Origin: DASSUW01 sp963774155
Lineage (GTDB): Bacteria > Actinomycetota > Thermoleophilia > Solirubrobacterales > Solirubrobacteraceae
Assembly: GCA_963774155.1 (NCBI GenBank)
Contig: CAVZDW010000008.1
Span: forward strand, 496,001 to 560,000
Direction of reading: 5' to 3'
DNA: 64,000 nucleotides
Positions 19,001 through 28,716 of the stretch are shown piece by piece; position 1 is the first letter of the stretch; the number at the start of each line of letters is the position of its first letter. The notes beneath the pieces are model-generated. The model made no database searches. It was not told where the DNA came from and was given only the letters and a program-made list of their open reading frames with translations. Both the position numbers and the translations under genes were made by a program.

Positions 19001-19315
19001 GCATGCGCGAGCCGGCCCCGCTCGCCTGCCTCACGTCCGCCGCGTACGCGCGGGCGGCGCGCGACGGCGCCGACCCGATCCCCGCCGCGCGCGCCGCGTG
19101 GGAGGGCTCGCACGCGTCGGCCGGGCGAGGCCGAGGACGAAGAGCACAAGCTCGTGCTCGGCGGCAGGCTCGCGTTCGAGGAACGGCTCGTCGAACGGGC
19201 ACGTCCGGACGAGCAGGGTCCCTGGTGGGACGCTGACGAGCCGCGCCGCTTCGGCCGCTGGGCGCGCCGGCTGTGGGACGGGCTGCTGCAGGTCGAGGAG
19301 GTGGCGCACCGGTGA
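16019..19315 (+). pseudogene. recC: recC, exodeoxyribonuclease V gamma subunit, with many frame changes
   Basis: The start ATG 16019 gives 'MLHVHRSERADGLVAALRDLLADPLPDPFAREVV'. Family segments then follow in shifting frames: 'VPTRGMERWLSQQLS' (from 16123), 'TGIEPDADPWLPERSVWPLLEIVDAGLGEP' (16265), 'VRHVADLFDAYALHRP' (16407), 'DVIVMCPDIETFAPLIQATFG' (17101), 'TNFRTGHLTVCTLVPMRSVPHRVVCLLGLDDGVFP' (to ~17950), 'VIELADLVRFAERPVRAFLRQRLGI' (18382) and 'RRLWDGLLQVEEVAHR' at the stop. At least ten frame changes are needed, with almost no loss of protein similarity. RecC is the Chi-scanning subunit of RecBCD. Its stop overlaps the recB GTG (GTGA). Either consensus errors or very recent decay explains this. 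Confidence 0.85.
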
Positions 19316-22300
19316 CGGAGCCGTTCGACGTCTGCGGCCCGCTCCCGACCGGCGTGACCGTGCTCGAGGCGAGCGCCGGCACCGGCAAGACGTGGACGAT
19401 CGCCGCGCTCGCCGCGCGCTACGTCGCCGAGGGAACGCCGCTGCGCGAGCTGCTGCTCGTCACGTTCACGCGGATGGCCACCGGCGAGCTGCGCGACCGC
19501 GTGCGCGAGCGGCTGGTCGGCGCCGAGCAGGCGCTCGCCCGGATCCTCGCCGGCGAGGAGCCGGGCGCCGAGGACGAGCTGATCCGGCTGCTCGCCGCCG
19601 AGGACGTGGAGCAGCGGCACGACAACCTGGCCCGCGCGCTGGCGGACTTCGACGCCGCCACCATCGCCACCACCCACGGCTTCTGCCAGGAGGTGCTGGG
19701 CGGGCTCGGCGTGGCGGCCGACGTCGAGGGCGAGTTCGTGGAGGACATCACCGACCTGCGCGACGAGGTGGTCGACGACCTCTACGTCCGCCGCTTCGTG
19801 CGCGACGACCGGCCGGCGCTCTCGCGCGACGAGGCCGGGCGGATCGCGCGGATCGCCGTCGACAACCCGGTCGCGCCGATCGAGCCGCGCGACGCCGAGA
19901 CGGGGCTCGACGCCATGCGCCGCCGGCTCGCCGAGGCTGTGCGCGAGGAGCTCGAGGTCCGCAAGCGGCGGGCCGGGGTGCTGACGTACGACGACCTGCT
20001 CACGCGGCTCGACGCCGTCCTCGACGGCCCGAACGGGGCCGCCGTCGCCCGCCGGCTGCGCGAGCGCTGGAAGGTCGTGCTGGTCGACGAGTTCCAGGAC
20101 ACGGATCCGATCCAGTGGAGCATCATGCGGCGCGCGTTCGGCGAGAGCACGCTGGTGCTGATCGGCGACCCGAAGCAGGCGATCTACGCCTTCCGCGGCG
20201 CCGACGTCTACGCCTACCTCGACGCCGCCGGCACGGCCGCGACGCAGGCGACGCTCGACGTCAACCGCCGCAGCGACCAGGGCCTGATCGACGCCTACGA
20301 CGCGCTGTTCGCGGGCGCCCGGCTCGGGCACGAGGGGATCGTCTACCGCCAGGTGAAGGCGGCTCGCGCCGGCGGAATGCCTGGCACGCCGCTGCGCGTG
20401 CGTGTCGTGCAGCGCGGCGACGTCCGCACCACACCGCGCGGCTACGCCGAGATCAACTCGGCTCGCGAGCACGTGGCCAAGGACGTCGCGGCCGAGCTCG
20501 TGCGGCTCCTGCAGGGCGGCGCCGAGCCCGGCGAGGTGGCCGTGCTCGTGCAGACCAACCGCAACGCCGCGCGCGTGCGCGACGCGCTCGACGCCGCCGG
20601 GATCCCGGCCGTCATCAACGGCGCCGGCAGCGTCTTCGGCACCGTCGAGGCGAATGACTGGCTCCGCCTGCTCGACGCGCTGGAGCGCCCGACCTCGGAG
20701 CTGCGCGCGCGCTCGGCGGCGCTGACGCCGTTCCTCGGCTGGAGCGCCGAGGAGGTCGCCGCGGCGAGCGACGACGCCTGGGAGGCGGTGCACCGCCGCC
20801 TGCACGACTGGGCGCGCGTGCTGCGGCTGCACGGCGTCGCCTCGCTGGTGGAGACCATCACGCTCGCGGAGGGGCTGCCCGAGCGCGTCCTCGGCGGCGC
20901 GAACGGGGAGCGCCGGCTGACCGACCTGCGGCATGTGGGCGAGCTCCTGCACGCCGAGCAGCTCGGGACCACGGCGCTGGCGGGCTGGCTGCGGCGGCGC
21001 ATCGCCGAGGCCGGGCAGGACACCGGCGACGAGGACCGCAGCCGGCGCCTCGAGTCCGACGCGGAGGCCGTCCAGATCCTCACCGTCCACCGCAGCAAGG
21101 GCCTCGAGTTCCCGATCGTGCTCTTCCCGGACCTGTGGGAGCCGGGCTACATCCCGGAGCGCGTGCCGGTCACGTACCACGACGAGTGGGGGGTGCGCAC
21201 GATCGACGTCGGGCTGACGAGCCCGGACTTCCGGCGCCACCGCGAGCAGCACGTGGTCGAGCAGCGCGGGGAGGACCTGCGCATCGCCTACGTCGCGCTC
21301 ACCCGCGCGCGCCATCGGTCCGTGGTGTGGTGGGCGCCGTCGTTCTCCAGCCGCGACTCGTCGCTGGGGCGGCTGCTCTTCGCGCGCGGCGCCGACGGGA
21401 GCGTTCCCGCCGCGGGCCGCAGCACGCCGAGCGACGACGAAGCGTGGGCCCGGTTCGAGGCGCTCGCGGCGGAGGCGCCGGGGCGGATCGCGGTCGAGCG
21501 CGCGCTGCTCGGGCTGCCGCTGGCCTGGTCCGGCGCGCGGCGCGACGGCGTCGAGCTGTCGGCCGCGGCCTTCGACCGCGAGCTCGACCAGCGCTGGCGG
21601 CGGACGTCGTTCACCGACCTCTCCTCCGGCACGTACGAGGCTCGCGTGGGCAGCGAGCCGGAGGAGCCGCTGCTGACCGACGAGCCGGCCGAGCCGGTCC
21701 CCGCCGCGCCCGGTTCGGCGCTGCCGCTGGCCGCGATGCCGGCGGGGGTCGAGATCGGCACGTTCGTGCACCGGGTGATGGAGGCGACCGACTTCGCGGC
21801 CGCGGACCTCGAGGCCGAGCTGGCCCTGCGCATCGGCGAGGTGCGGGCACGGCGGGCGGTCGAGGTCGGCGACCCCGCCGCCGTGGTGGCCGGGCTGCGG
21901 GCCGCCATCGAGTCGCCGCTCCGAGCTGCTCGGCGGCGCGCGCCTGCGCGACGTGGTCGCGGGCCGACCGGCTCGACGAGCTCGACTTCGAGCTCCCGCT
22001 CGTGGGCGGCGACGACCCGACGGGCGGCCTCGCGCTCGAAGCCCTCGCCGAGGTCCTCGGCGGCGGGCTGCCGCAGCGCCTGTCCGACCCGCGGCTGCGG
22101 AGCGACGTCCGCGGGTTCCTCAACGGCTCGATCGACCTCGTGGTGCGGGCCGGCGATCGCTTCGCCGTCATGGACTACAAGACGAACTGGCTGGGGGTGC
22201 CCGGCGAGCCGCTGACCGCGTGGCACTACCGGCCCGCGGCGCTGGCGGCGGAGATGGAGCACGCGCACTACGGCCTCCAGGCGCTGCTCTACCTCGTCGC

Positions 22301-22479
22301 GCTGCACCGCTATCTGCGCTGGCGGCTGCCCGGCTACGACGCCGACCGGCATCTGGCCGGCGTCGGCTACCTGTTCCTGCGGGGCATGACGGGTGAGGGC
22401 GCGGGCGTGTTCGTCTGGCGGCCGCCCGGCGCCCTGGTCGGAGCAGCTGAGCGACGTCCTCGACCGGGGGTCGCGATGA
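19312..22479 (+). CDS. recB: RecB, exodeoxyribonuclease V beta subunit (three apparent frameshifts)
   Basis: UvrD-like helicase plus nuclease. It has Walker A 'SAGTGKT' (21-27), 'VVLVDEFQDTDPIQW', 'LIGDPKQAIYAFRGAD' and 'QILTVHRSKGLEFPIVLFPDLW' (motif V region). The C-terminal RecB nuclease domain shows 'GSIDLVVRAGDRFAVMDYKTNWLG', with the Asp and Tyr-Lys of the active site. The frame changes near 21925 ('SPL' to 'ELLGGARLRDVV'), near 21957 ('RADRLDELDFELPL') and at 22440, after which 'EQLSDVLDRGSR' ends at the TGA overlapping the recD ATG. Only with these joins is the expected length and tail restored. The start is GTG, coupled to recC. Confidence 0.9.
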
Positions 22480-24200
22480 CCGAGGCCCGGCTCGCGCTCC
22501 GCGCGCTCGGTGTGCTGCGCGAGTTCAACGAGGCCGGCGTGCTGGCGCCGGCCGACGTGCACGTCGCGACGCGGCTCGCCGCGCTGGCCGAGTGCGAGGA
22601 CGAGGCGGTCCTGCTGGCCGCCGCGCTCGCCGTGCGCGGGCCGCGCCTGGGTCACGTCTACGTGGACCTCGCGAGCATCCGCGACACCGCGACGGTCGAC
22701 GCCGACGAGCCCGTCGACCTGTCGGCGCTGCCGTGGCCGGAAGCCGACGACTGGCTCGAGCGGGTCGCCGCCAGCTCGCTCGTCGCCGTCGGCGAGGAGG
22801 GCGGGGAGGACCGGCCGCTCCGGCTCATCGGCTCGGCGCTCTACCTCGACCGCTACGAGCGCGAGGAGCGGCAGGTGGCGCGCGACCTGCTCGGCCTGCG
22901 GGCATCGCTCGAGGTCGACGAGCCGCTCCTGCGTGACGGCCTGGCGCGGCTGTTCGACGACGACGGTCAGCGCGCGGCGGCCGAGATGGCGCTCCAGCGG
23001 CGGCTGGCGGTGGTGGCCGGCGGGCCCGGGACCGGCAAGACCACGACGGTCGCGCGGATCCTCGCGCTGCTGCTCGAGCAGGGAGCCGACCCGTCGCTGG
23101 TGGCGCTGGCCGCGCCGACCGGGAAGGCGGCGGCGCGGCTCAGCGAGGCCGTCCACGCGAGGCGGCGCGAGCTGGCGGTCGGCGACGAGGTGCGCGAGCA
23201 GCTGCTCGGGCTCGACGCCTCGACCCTGCACCGGCTGCTCGGCTGGCGGCCGGGCACGCACAGCCGCTTCCGGCACGACCGCACGAACCGGCTGCCGCAC
23301 GACGTCGTGATCGTCGACGAGACCTCGATGGTCTCGCTGTCGCTGATGGCGCGGCTGGTCGAGGCGGTCCGCCCGACGGCGCGGCTGATCCTCGTCGGCG
23401 ACCCGGGCCAGCTCACCTCGATCGAGGCCGGCGCCGTGCTCGGCGACATCGTGCTCGCCTCCGAGGGCATCGTCGTGCTCGACCGCGTGCACCGGTTCGG
23501 CGGCGCGATCGCGGACGTCGCCTCGGCCATCCGGCGCGGCGACGGCGATGCCGTCGTCGAGGCGCTCGGCGGCGTCACCTGGCTGCGCGGCGACGACCTC
23601 GGCCCGATCCGCGACCGGGCCGTCGCCTGCTTCCGCGAGGTCACCGCGGCCGCGCGCGCGGGGGAGGGCGAGCGGGCGATCGCCGCGCTCGGCGGCTTCC
23701 GCCTCCTCTGCGCGCACCGCCGCGGACCGAGCGGCGTCACCGGCTGGACGGGGGAGATCGAGCGCTGGCTGGCACGCGAGGGCCTGGGCGCCGACGGCGA
23801 GTGGTACGCCGGCCGCCCGCTCCTGGTCACCGAGAACGACTACGGCCTCGGGCTCTACAACGGCGACACGGGCGTCGTCGTGGCGGGCGAGGAGGGCCGG
23901 CTCAGCGCGGTGTTCGAGCGCGGCGAGTTCAGCCCCACGCGCGTCGGCGCCGTCGAGTCGGTCTACGCGATGACCGTTCACAAGGCCCAGGGTTCGCAGT
24001 TCGACACCGCGGCGGTCGTCCTCCCGGACGCCGCCTCGCCGATCCTCACCCGCGAGCTGCTCTACACCGCCGTGACGCGCGCGCGGCGCGAGCTCATCCT
24101 CGTGGGGACCGAGGAGGCGGTGCGAGCGGCCGTGGGCCGGCCGGTCGCACGCGCCTCCGGTCTGGCGGCCCGGCTCATCCGGTCGCCGCCCGCCAGCTGA
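22476..24200 (+). CDS. recD: RecD, exodeoxyribonuclease V alpha subunit
   Basis: An intact 574-residue 5'-3' helicase. Walker A 'GGPGTGKTTT' starts at residue 182, Walker B is 'VIVDETSMVSL', and the late UvrD_C_2 motif 'VYAMTVHKAQGSQFD' is followed by 'LLYTAVTRAR'. It is the fast motor of RecBCD, loading onto 5'-ended strands. ATG 22476 overlaps the recB stop as ATGA, completing the recC-recB-recD operon. Its 3' end overlaps the convergent secreted-protein gene by 26 bp. It shows no frame changes, in contrast to recC and recB. Confidence 0.95.
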   Translation: MTEARLALRALGVLREFNEAGVLAPADVHVATRLAALAECEDEAVLLAAALAVRGPRLGHVYVDLASIRDTATVDADEPVDLSALPWPEADDWLERVAASSLVAVGEEGGEDRPLRLIGSALYLDRYEREERQVARDLLGLRASLEVDEPLLRDGLARLFDDDGQRAAAEMALQRRLAVVAGGPGTGKTTTVARILALLLEQGADPSLVALAAPTGKAAARLSEAVHARRRELAVGDEVREQLLGLDASTLHRLLGWRPGTHSRFRHDRTNRLPHDVVIVDETSMVSLSLMARLVEAVRPTARLILVGDPGQLTSIEAGAVLGDIVLASEGIVVLDRVHRFGGAIADVASAIRRGDGDAVVEALGGVTWLRGDDLGPIRDRAVACFREVTAAARAGEGERAIAALGGFRLLCAHRRGPSGVTGWTGEIERWLAREGLGADGEWYAGRPLLVTENDYGLGLYNGDTGVVVAGEEGRLSAVFERGEFSPTRVGAVESVYAMTVHKAQGSQFDTAAVVLPDAASPILTRELLYTAVTRARRELILVGTEEAVRAAVGRPVARASGLAARLIRSPPAS

Positions 24201-25038
24201 GCTTGCCCGAGTCGCAGGCCAGGTTCGGTGCCCCGGCGGCGTCGGTGCCCGTCACGGTGACCTGCAGGTCACCACGGATCGTGCGCTTCGAGACCTTGCC
24301 GCCGAGCGCGTAGGCGAACGCGATGCTGCCGCCGTCGTCGAGCGTGTACGACTGGTCGAACGCATCCGTGAAGCTGCTGCCCTGGAGGCGGAGGCCGGTG
24401 AAGTGCTCGGGAACCCAGTAGTAGCCGTCGGGCTGGCACGAAGCACTCTCCCAGCCCACGAGCAGGTCGGTCACGCGGCCGCGCTTGCGGTCGACGCGCG
24501 CCACCACCGGGTGGTCCTGGGACGTGCTGCCGGCGTAGATGCGCCCCGGCGACCGTGATGCCGACCAGGACAGCGAGCCCGTGTCGCACGTCGTCACCTC
24601 GGTGCCCGCGGCGTCATCGATGATCACGATGTGCGCCCGGAGCTTCCCGGAGGCGCTCGTGGTGCGCAGCTTGCCCGAGAGGGTCACCTCGACGATGGCG
24701 CTCGTGCTGCCGTTGCCGCCGCTCGTGATCTGCTTGCCGCTGAAGCGCCCCTTGGCGTTGCGGCTCATCGCGAGGTCGTCGGGACCGGGCATGAACCCCG
24801 GCTCGGCGGTGGCGGGGGACAGGTCGGACGTCCACGGGATCTGCCGCCCGTCGCCGCAGGCCGCGCTCCACGCGATGACGGCGCGGCGCAGCTTCTTCGC
24901 CTTTGCGTCGCTCTCGACGACGATGGCGGCGTCGTCGCTCGTCGTGCCGCCGTAGACCCCGGCGAAGGCGGGCGGGGCGGCGATGAACGAAAGGGCGGCC
25001 GGTACGAGGAACGCGGCGACCCGGCCTGGCACGGACAT
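24175..25038 (-). CDS. Secreted hypothetical protein with two homologous repeats
   Basis: A 287-residue exported protein. A signal peptide of about 26 residues ends 'APPAFAG'. Two ~125-residue units follow. Unit 1 runs from 'GVYGGTTSDDAAIVVE' to 'CDTGSLSWSA', unit 2 from 'RIYAGSTSQDHPVVAR' to 'CDSGKLSWRA'. Each has a central paired Cys and Trp ('WSAACGDGR' and 'WESASCQPDG'). The pattern suggests a duplicated beta-sandwich domain with a disulfide in each copy. I do not recognise a named family. ATG 25038 is preferred (GGGAGG 6-7 nt upstream); the longer frame adds 34 non-signal residues. Confidence 0.8.
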   Translation of the reverse strand: MSVPGRVAAFLVPAALSFIAAPPAFAGVYGGTTSDDAAIVVESDAKAKKLRRAVIAWSAACGDGRQIPWTSDLSPATAEPGFMPGPDDLAMSRNAKGRFSGKQITSGGNGSTSAIVEVTLSGKLRTTSASGKLRAHIVIIDDAAGTEVTTCDTGSLSWSASRSPGRIYAGSTSQDHPVVARVDRKRGRVTDLLVGWESASCQPDGYYWVPEHFTGLRLQGSSFTDAFDQSYTLDDGGSIAFAYALGGKVSKRTIRGDLQVTVTGTDAAGAPNLACDSGKLSWRAATG

Positions 25039-25147
25039 GGTGGCCTCCCTGGCGGGGGGTGGAAGGACGCTCTGCCGACGGTAGGTCCGGCCGGGTCGCC
25101 GCGCATCGGGCGAACGCAGGATTTCGGGCCTGCGCGGCACCTGATCT

Positions 25148-25243
25148 TCAGACGTGCGTCTGGGCGACCGCGGTCGTGACGTTGATCGTCGCGGGCAGCA
25201 CGGCCAGGATCGCGACGTAGACGGTGGCGGTGAGGCGGGACAT
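25148..25243 (-). CDS. Very small hydrophobic peptide (31 aa)
   Basis: ATG 25243 is preceded by GGGAGG with ideal spacing and opens a 31-codon frame with a hydrophobic core ('VYVAILAVLPATINVTTAV'), i.e. one membrane-spanning or signal-like segment. It lies between the LuxR-type regulator and the secreted repeat protein, all on the minus strand. No family is recognised. The strong ribosome-binding site and membrane-like composition are the only evidence. Confidence 0.45.
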   Translation of the reverse strand: MSRLTATVYVAILAVLPATINVTTAVAQTHV

Positions 25244-25374
25244 GGGGCCCTCCCGGGTCTTGGGCGGCGCCACGGTGGCGCTGCTGGTGACCGCGAGGAT
25301 CGGCGCGGACGGCCCGCCCCAACACGGGCCTTGCGGCTGGAGCGGAGCCCCCCTGGGTGGTGCCGCGATCCCCC

Positions 25375-28216
25375 CTAGGTGGAGAGGCCGAGCGCGTCGG
25401 CCCGGCCCGCGGCCTCCATCCGGCTGTGCACGTCGAGCTTGGCGAAGATATGTCCGACGTGGGTCCCGACGGTCTTCTCGCTGATGAAGAGCCGCTCGGC
25501 GATCTGGCGGTTCGTGAGTCCGTCGGCCACCAGGCGCAGGACGTCGGTCTCGCGCCGCGTCAGCAGCGCCTCGTCGACCTGCTCCTCGACGTGCGTCTCC
25601 GCCGGGCCGAGCCGGACGCGGGCGCGCCGGGCGAGCGCGTGCACCTGCTCGCGCAACGGCTGGGCGCCGAGCTCCACGGCGGTCGCGTTCGCGGCGGCGA
25701 GCAGGGCGGCGGCCGCGCTCGCGGTCGGCACCGGCGGCGAGGTGGGCCTCGGCCTGGCGGAGCTGGGCGTAGGCGGTGGGGAACGGCTCATGGAGCTCGG
25801 CCCAGGCGCCCGCGGCCGTCGCCCAGGTCCCTGGCTCCGGGCTCCCGGCCGCGCGGGCGAGCTCGGCCGCGGCCGTCGCACGGTGAGCGAGCGCGTCGGG
25901 CACGTCGCCATGGCGTGAGACGAGGCGATCGAGCCCGTCGAGGAGCGTGGCGGCCGGCGCGAGGTCGGGCTCGCGCCGCCGGGCGCGCGCCTGCTCGGCG
26001 AGGTCCGCCTCCGCCCGCACGCCGAGCCAGTACAGCGCCGGCGTGTAGAGCGGGTCGACGTCGTCCCCGACGGCGGCGAACGCGATGTCGACGTGGCGGC
26101 GGGCATCCTCGGCGTCGCCCTCGCCGAGCGCGAGCGCGGCCCACGCCGTGCGGATCGGGATGACGAACTCGCCCGGAAGGCCCTCGTCCGCCAGTGCGGC
26201 GGCGCGCTTCAGCTGCCGGCGTGCGGGCGCGTGCTCGCCCCGCAGGGCGTGCAGGTGGCCGGCGAGCGCCCGCTGCATCGCTCTGGCCGTGACGCCGAGA
26301 TCGAGCCGCTCGGCCTCCTCGAGCCGCCGCTCGGCCTCGTCCCAGCGGCCGAGCCGGAGCAGGTCGTCGACGGCGTTCACGAACATGAAGTGGCCGAAGC
26401 TGCCCCGCATGCCGAGGCCGGCGGCGAAGCGCTCGCCGGTGACCATCGTCTCGAGGGCGGCGGCGTGGCGGCCACGGAGCCGCAGCAGCTCGCCCAGGTG
26501 GACGTAGGCGCGGGCCGCGTCCTCGCCGCGGACCGACCGCGCGAGCGCCTCCCGCACGCGCTGCTCGCCACGCTCGACGTCGCCGAGGTACGCGAGGACG
26601 AGGCCCAGCGTGAGGCCGGGAGCCGCGGCCAGCGAGTCGTCGCCCAGCTCGCGCGCGGCGGCCAGTGCGGCCTCGCAGCGCTCGCGAGCCTCCTCCCACC
26701 GGCGCATCCCCATCAGCGCGTGGCCCTCCGCCGCGAGCACGCGGACGCGCTCCGGCATGGGCTCCGCCGGCAGGAGACGCAGCGCCTCGCGGTAGGACTC
26801 GAGCGCCGCCCGGTCGTCCCAGCTCGCGTACTCGCCGATGCGCTCATGGATCCGCGCGGCGCGGAGCGGCTCCGCCTCGGCGTCGAGCTCGCCGAGCGCC
26901 TCGCGGCCGAGCGCGACCGCGCGTTCGCGGTCGCCGGAGAAGCGGGCCGCCTGGGCCGCTCGGGAGAGCAGCTCGACCCGGTCGACGCCCGGATGCACCG
27001 ACGCGGCGTCCCACAGCGCGAGCGCGCGCTCGAGGTGCCGCTGGGCCTCGGGGAACGCGTAGAGGCGCTCGGCGTCCAGCCCGGCCTCGACGGAGGCCGC
27101 GAGCGCGGCGTCGTACTCGCCGGCGCGGTGCCACTGCTCGGCCAGCCGAGCCGCGGGCGCGCCGGTCATGGCATGGCCCAGCGCGCGGTGCAGATCGCTC
27201 CGCTCGCCCGCCACCAGCGAGCCATAGACCACCTCGCCGATCAGGCCGTGCCGCAGCGCCGCGCCGTCGGCCACGAGGCCGGCGTCGCTCGCCTCCCGCA
27301 ACGCCGGCCCGAGATCGGGGACGACGTGCTCGAGCACGGCCGGCTCCGACTGGCCGCCGGCGGCCGCCAGCGCGGCGAGCAGCCGCTGCGCCGGTCCCGA
27401 GAGGAGGTCGATGCGGGCGAGGACCGCATCGGCGAGCGTGGCGGCATCGCCGCCGGACGCGAACAGCTCCTCGACGAAGAACGGGTTGCCGCCCGAGCGG
27501 GCGTGCAGCTCGTCGGCGACCCGCGCCGGCACCGGCCCGCCGGCGATCGCCTCGAGCTGGAGCGCCACCGCATCGCGGTCCAGCGGTGCGAGATCCAGGC
27601 GCGTCACCACCGGCCGGCGGGTCATCTCGGTCAGCAGCCGTCGCAGCGGATGCCCGCGCGGCAGCTCGCCGGTGCGGTAGGTCACCGCGACGACGAGGCG
27701 CTCGTCCCGGACGCCGCGCGCGAGGAAGGCCAGCAGATCGCGGGTGGAGCGGTCGGCCCAGTGGACGTCCTCGAGGACGAGCGCCACGGGCGCCTCGGCG
27801 CCGAGGCGGCCGAGCAGATGGAGCACGAGCTCGCACAGGCGCGCCTTGCCGTAGCGCTCCGACGAGCGACCGGCTCGGGGGACGGCCACGCGCGGGAGCA
27901 GGGCGGCGAGCTCGTCGCGCGATTCCTCGTCGAGGTCGTCGAGCGCCTCGGCGCGCAGGTCGCGCAGCGCGGCGACCAGCGGCGCGTACGCGAGGGCGTC
28001 GCCGCCGAACTCGATGCACTCGCCGTGCAACACGAGGAAGCCGCGCTCGCGTGCGCGACGCTCGAGCTCGGTGACGAGCCGCGTCTTGCCGACGCCGGCC
28101 TCTCCCGCCAGCAGCAGGACCCGCGGCTGCCCGGCGGCGGCGGCGCCCAGCACGCCGTCGAGCTGGAGCAGCGGCTCGTCCCGGCCCACGATGGTCTGGC
28201 TGGTGACCCGGCGCAA
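25375..28216 (-). CDS. LuxR-family regulator of the large ATP-binding (LAL) type (one apparent frameshift)
   Basis: A large regulator of about 945 residues. An N-terminal AAA/STAND ATPase has Walker A 'GEAGVGKTRLV' and Walker B 'LVLEDVHWAD'. A long TPR-like helical region follows ('ERALALWDAASVHPG', 'RLLPAEPMPERVRVLAAEGHALMG'). The C-terminal LuxR helix-turn-helix is 'LTRRETDVLRLVADGLTNRQIAERLFISEKTVGTHVGHIFAKL'. The frame changes near 25715-25730, between 'AHLAAGADR' and 'AAAALLAAANATAVELG', so the helix-turn-helix is out of frame with the rest as sequenced. The start is taken as TTG 28216. Proteins of this type sense an unknown signal through the helical repeats. No target is evident. Confidence 0.87.
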
Positions 28217-28262
28217 GACGCTCGAACTATCTCACCGGTGGCAGCGTCGTGTGTGCCCATCC

Positions 28263-28389
28263 GGGTCAACTGCGCCGGGTAGGGGAGGCGGCTGTCCGCC
28301 TTGGTGGTCGAGTGTCGACTTTGTCGGCCTAGGGCGGACAAAGTCGACACTCGATCGATCCCGCCTCCCTCAATGCCGCAGTTCGACCC
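28263..28389. repeat. Palindromic intergenic element 1 (terminal inverted repeats, 18-bp internal hairpin)
   Basis: The ends are imperfect inverted repeats: the left end (28263-28291) contains AACTGCG...GGTAGGGGAGGCGG, and the right end (28361-28389), read in reverse, AACTGCGGCATTGAGGGAGGCGG. Inside, an 18-bp perfect inverted repeat (308-325 and 337-354 of 28000) brackets an 11-nt loop. Its arms contain GTGTCGACTTTGTC. The right-end core CCCTCAATGCCGCAGTTCG also occurs exactly in element 2. It separates the LuxR gene from a small membrane gene, whose last codons lie in the right repeat. Confidence 0.75.
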
Positions 28390-28679
28390 GCGAGCACCTC
28401 GCGCGGCCGACGAGCCCGTACGCGGTCACGGCGACCACGACCAGCGTCACGCCGACCGCGAACAGCACCGGCTCCCCGTACTGCCCGGCGAGCATGAGCA
28501 GGAGGCCCGGACCGGCGATCAGCCCGAGGGATTCGAACCGCCTCGGCAGCATCGTCCCCACGAGGAGGCAGGCGAGCAGGATCGCGGCGCCGTAGGGCGA
28601 CAGGGCGTACAGCGCGCCGTAGCTCGCTACGGCGCCGAGCAGCGCCCAGCAGACGAAGCAGCGCGTTCCGTCCGATCAT
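28370..28679 (-). CDS. Small membrane protein (apparent frameshift near the start)
   Basis: About 100 residues with four hydrophobic stretches: 'CFVCWALLGAVASYGALYAL', 'PYGAAILLACLLVGTML', 'LGLIAGPGLLLMLAGQYG' and 'PVLFAVGVTLVVVAVTAYGLVG'. The only sensible start, ATG 28679 ('MIGRNA'), is one frame off from the rest, joining near 28660. The shorter frame from GTG 28561 would lose half of the membrane segments. The C-terminal residues 'VELRH' are encoded by the terminal repeat of the adjacent palindromic element. It is divergent from thrS. The function is unknown. Confidence 0.5.
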
Positions 28680-28716
28680 ACCTCGGAACTGTACGCCGTC
28701 TAGCATCACCCGACCA

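Noticed and set aside
21288..23981. Minus-strand open frame of about 900 codons across recB-recD
   Set aside because: The composition is a His/Arg/Ala shadow, no domain is recognisable, and the plus strand encodes recB and recD with full motifs.
28263..28389. Element 1 as a CRISPR repeat or a simple transcription terminator
   Set aside because: There is only one copy with no spacers, no T-run follows the stem, and its ends are shared with two other elements. That fits a dispersed repeat better.
28500..28560. tRNA-like T-arm sequence on the minus strand (GGTTCGAATCCC)
   Set aside because: The five base pairs that should close the T-loop do not form, no acceptor or anticodon arm fits around it, and the stretch encodes a membrane helix of the small membrane protein.
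28600..28716. T-box riboswitch for thrS
   Set aside because: Only 37 bp separate the divergent starts and the predicted transcription start is near the ATG. There is no room for a T-box leader.
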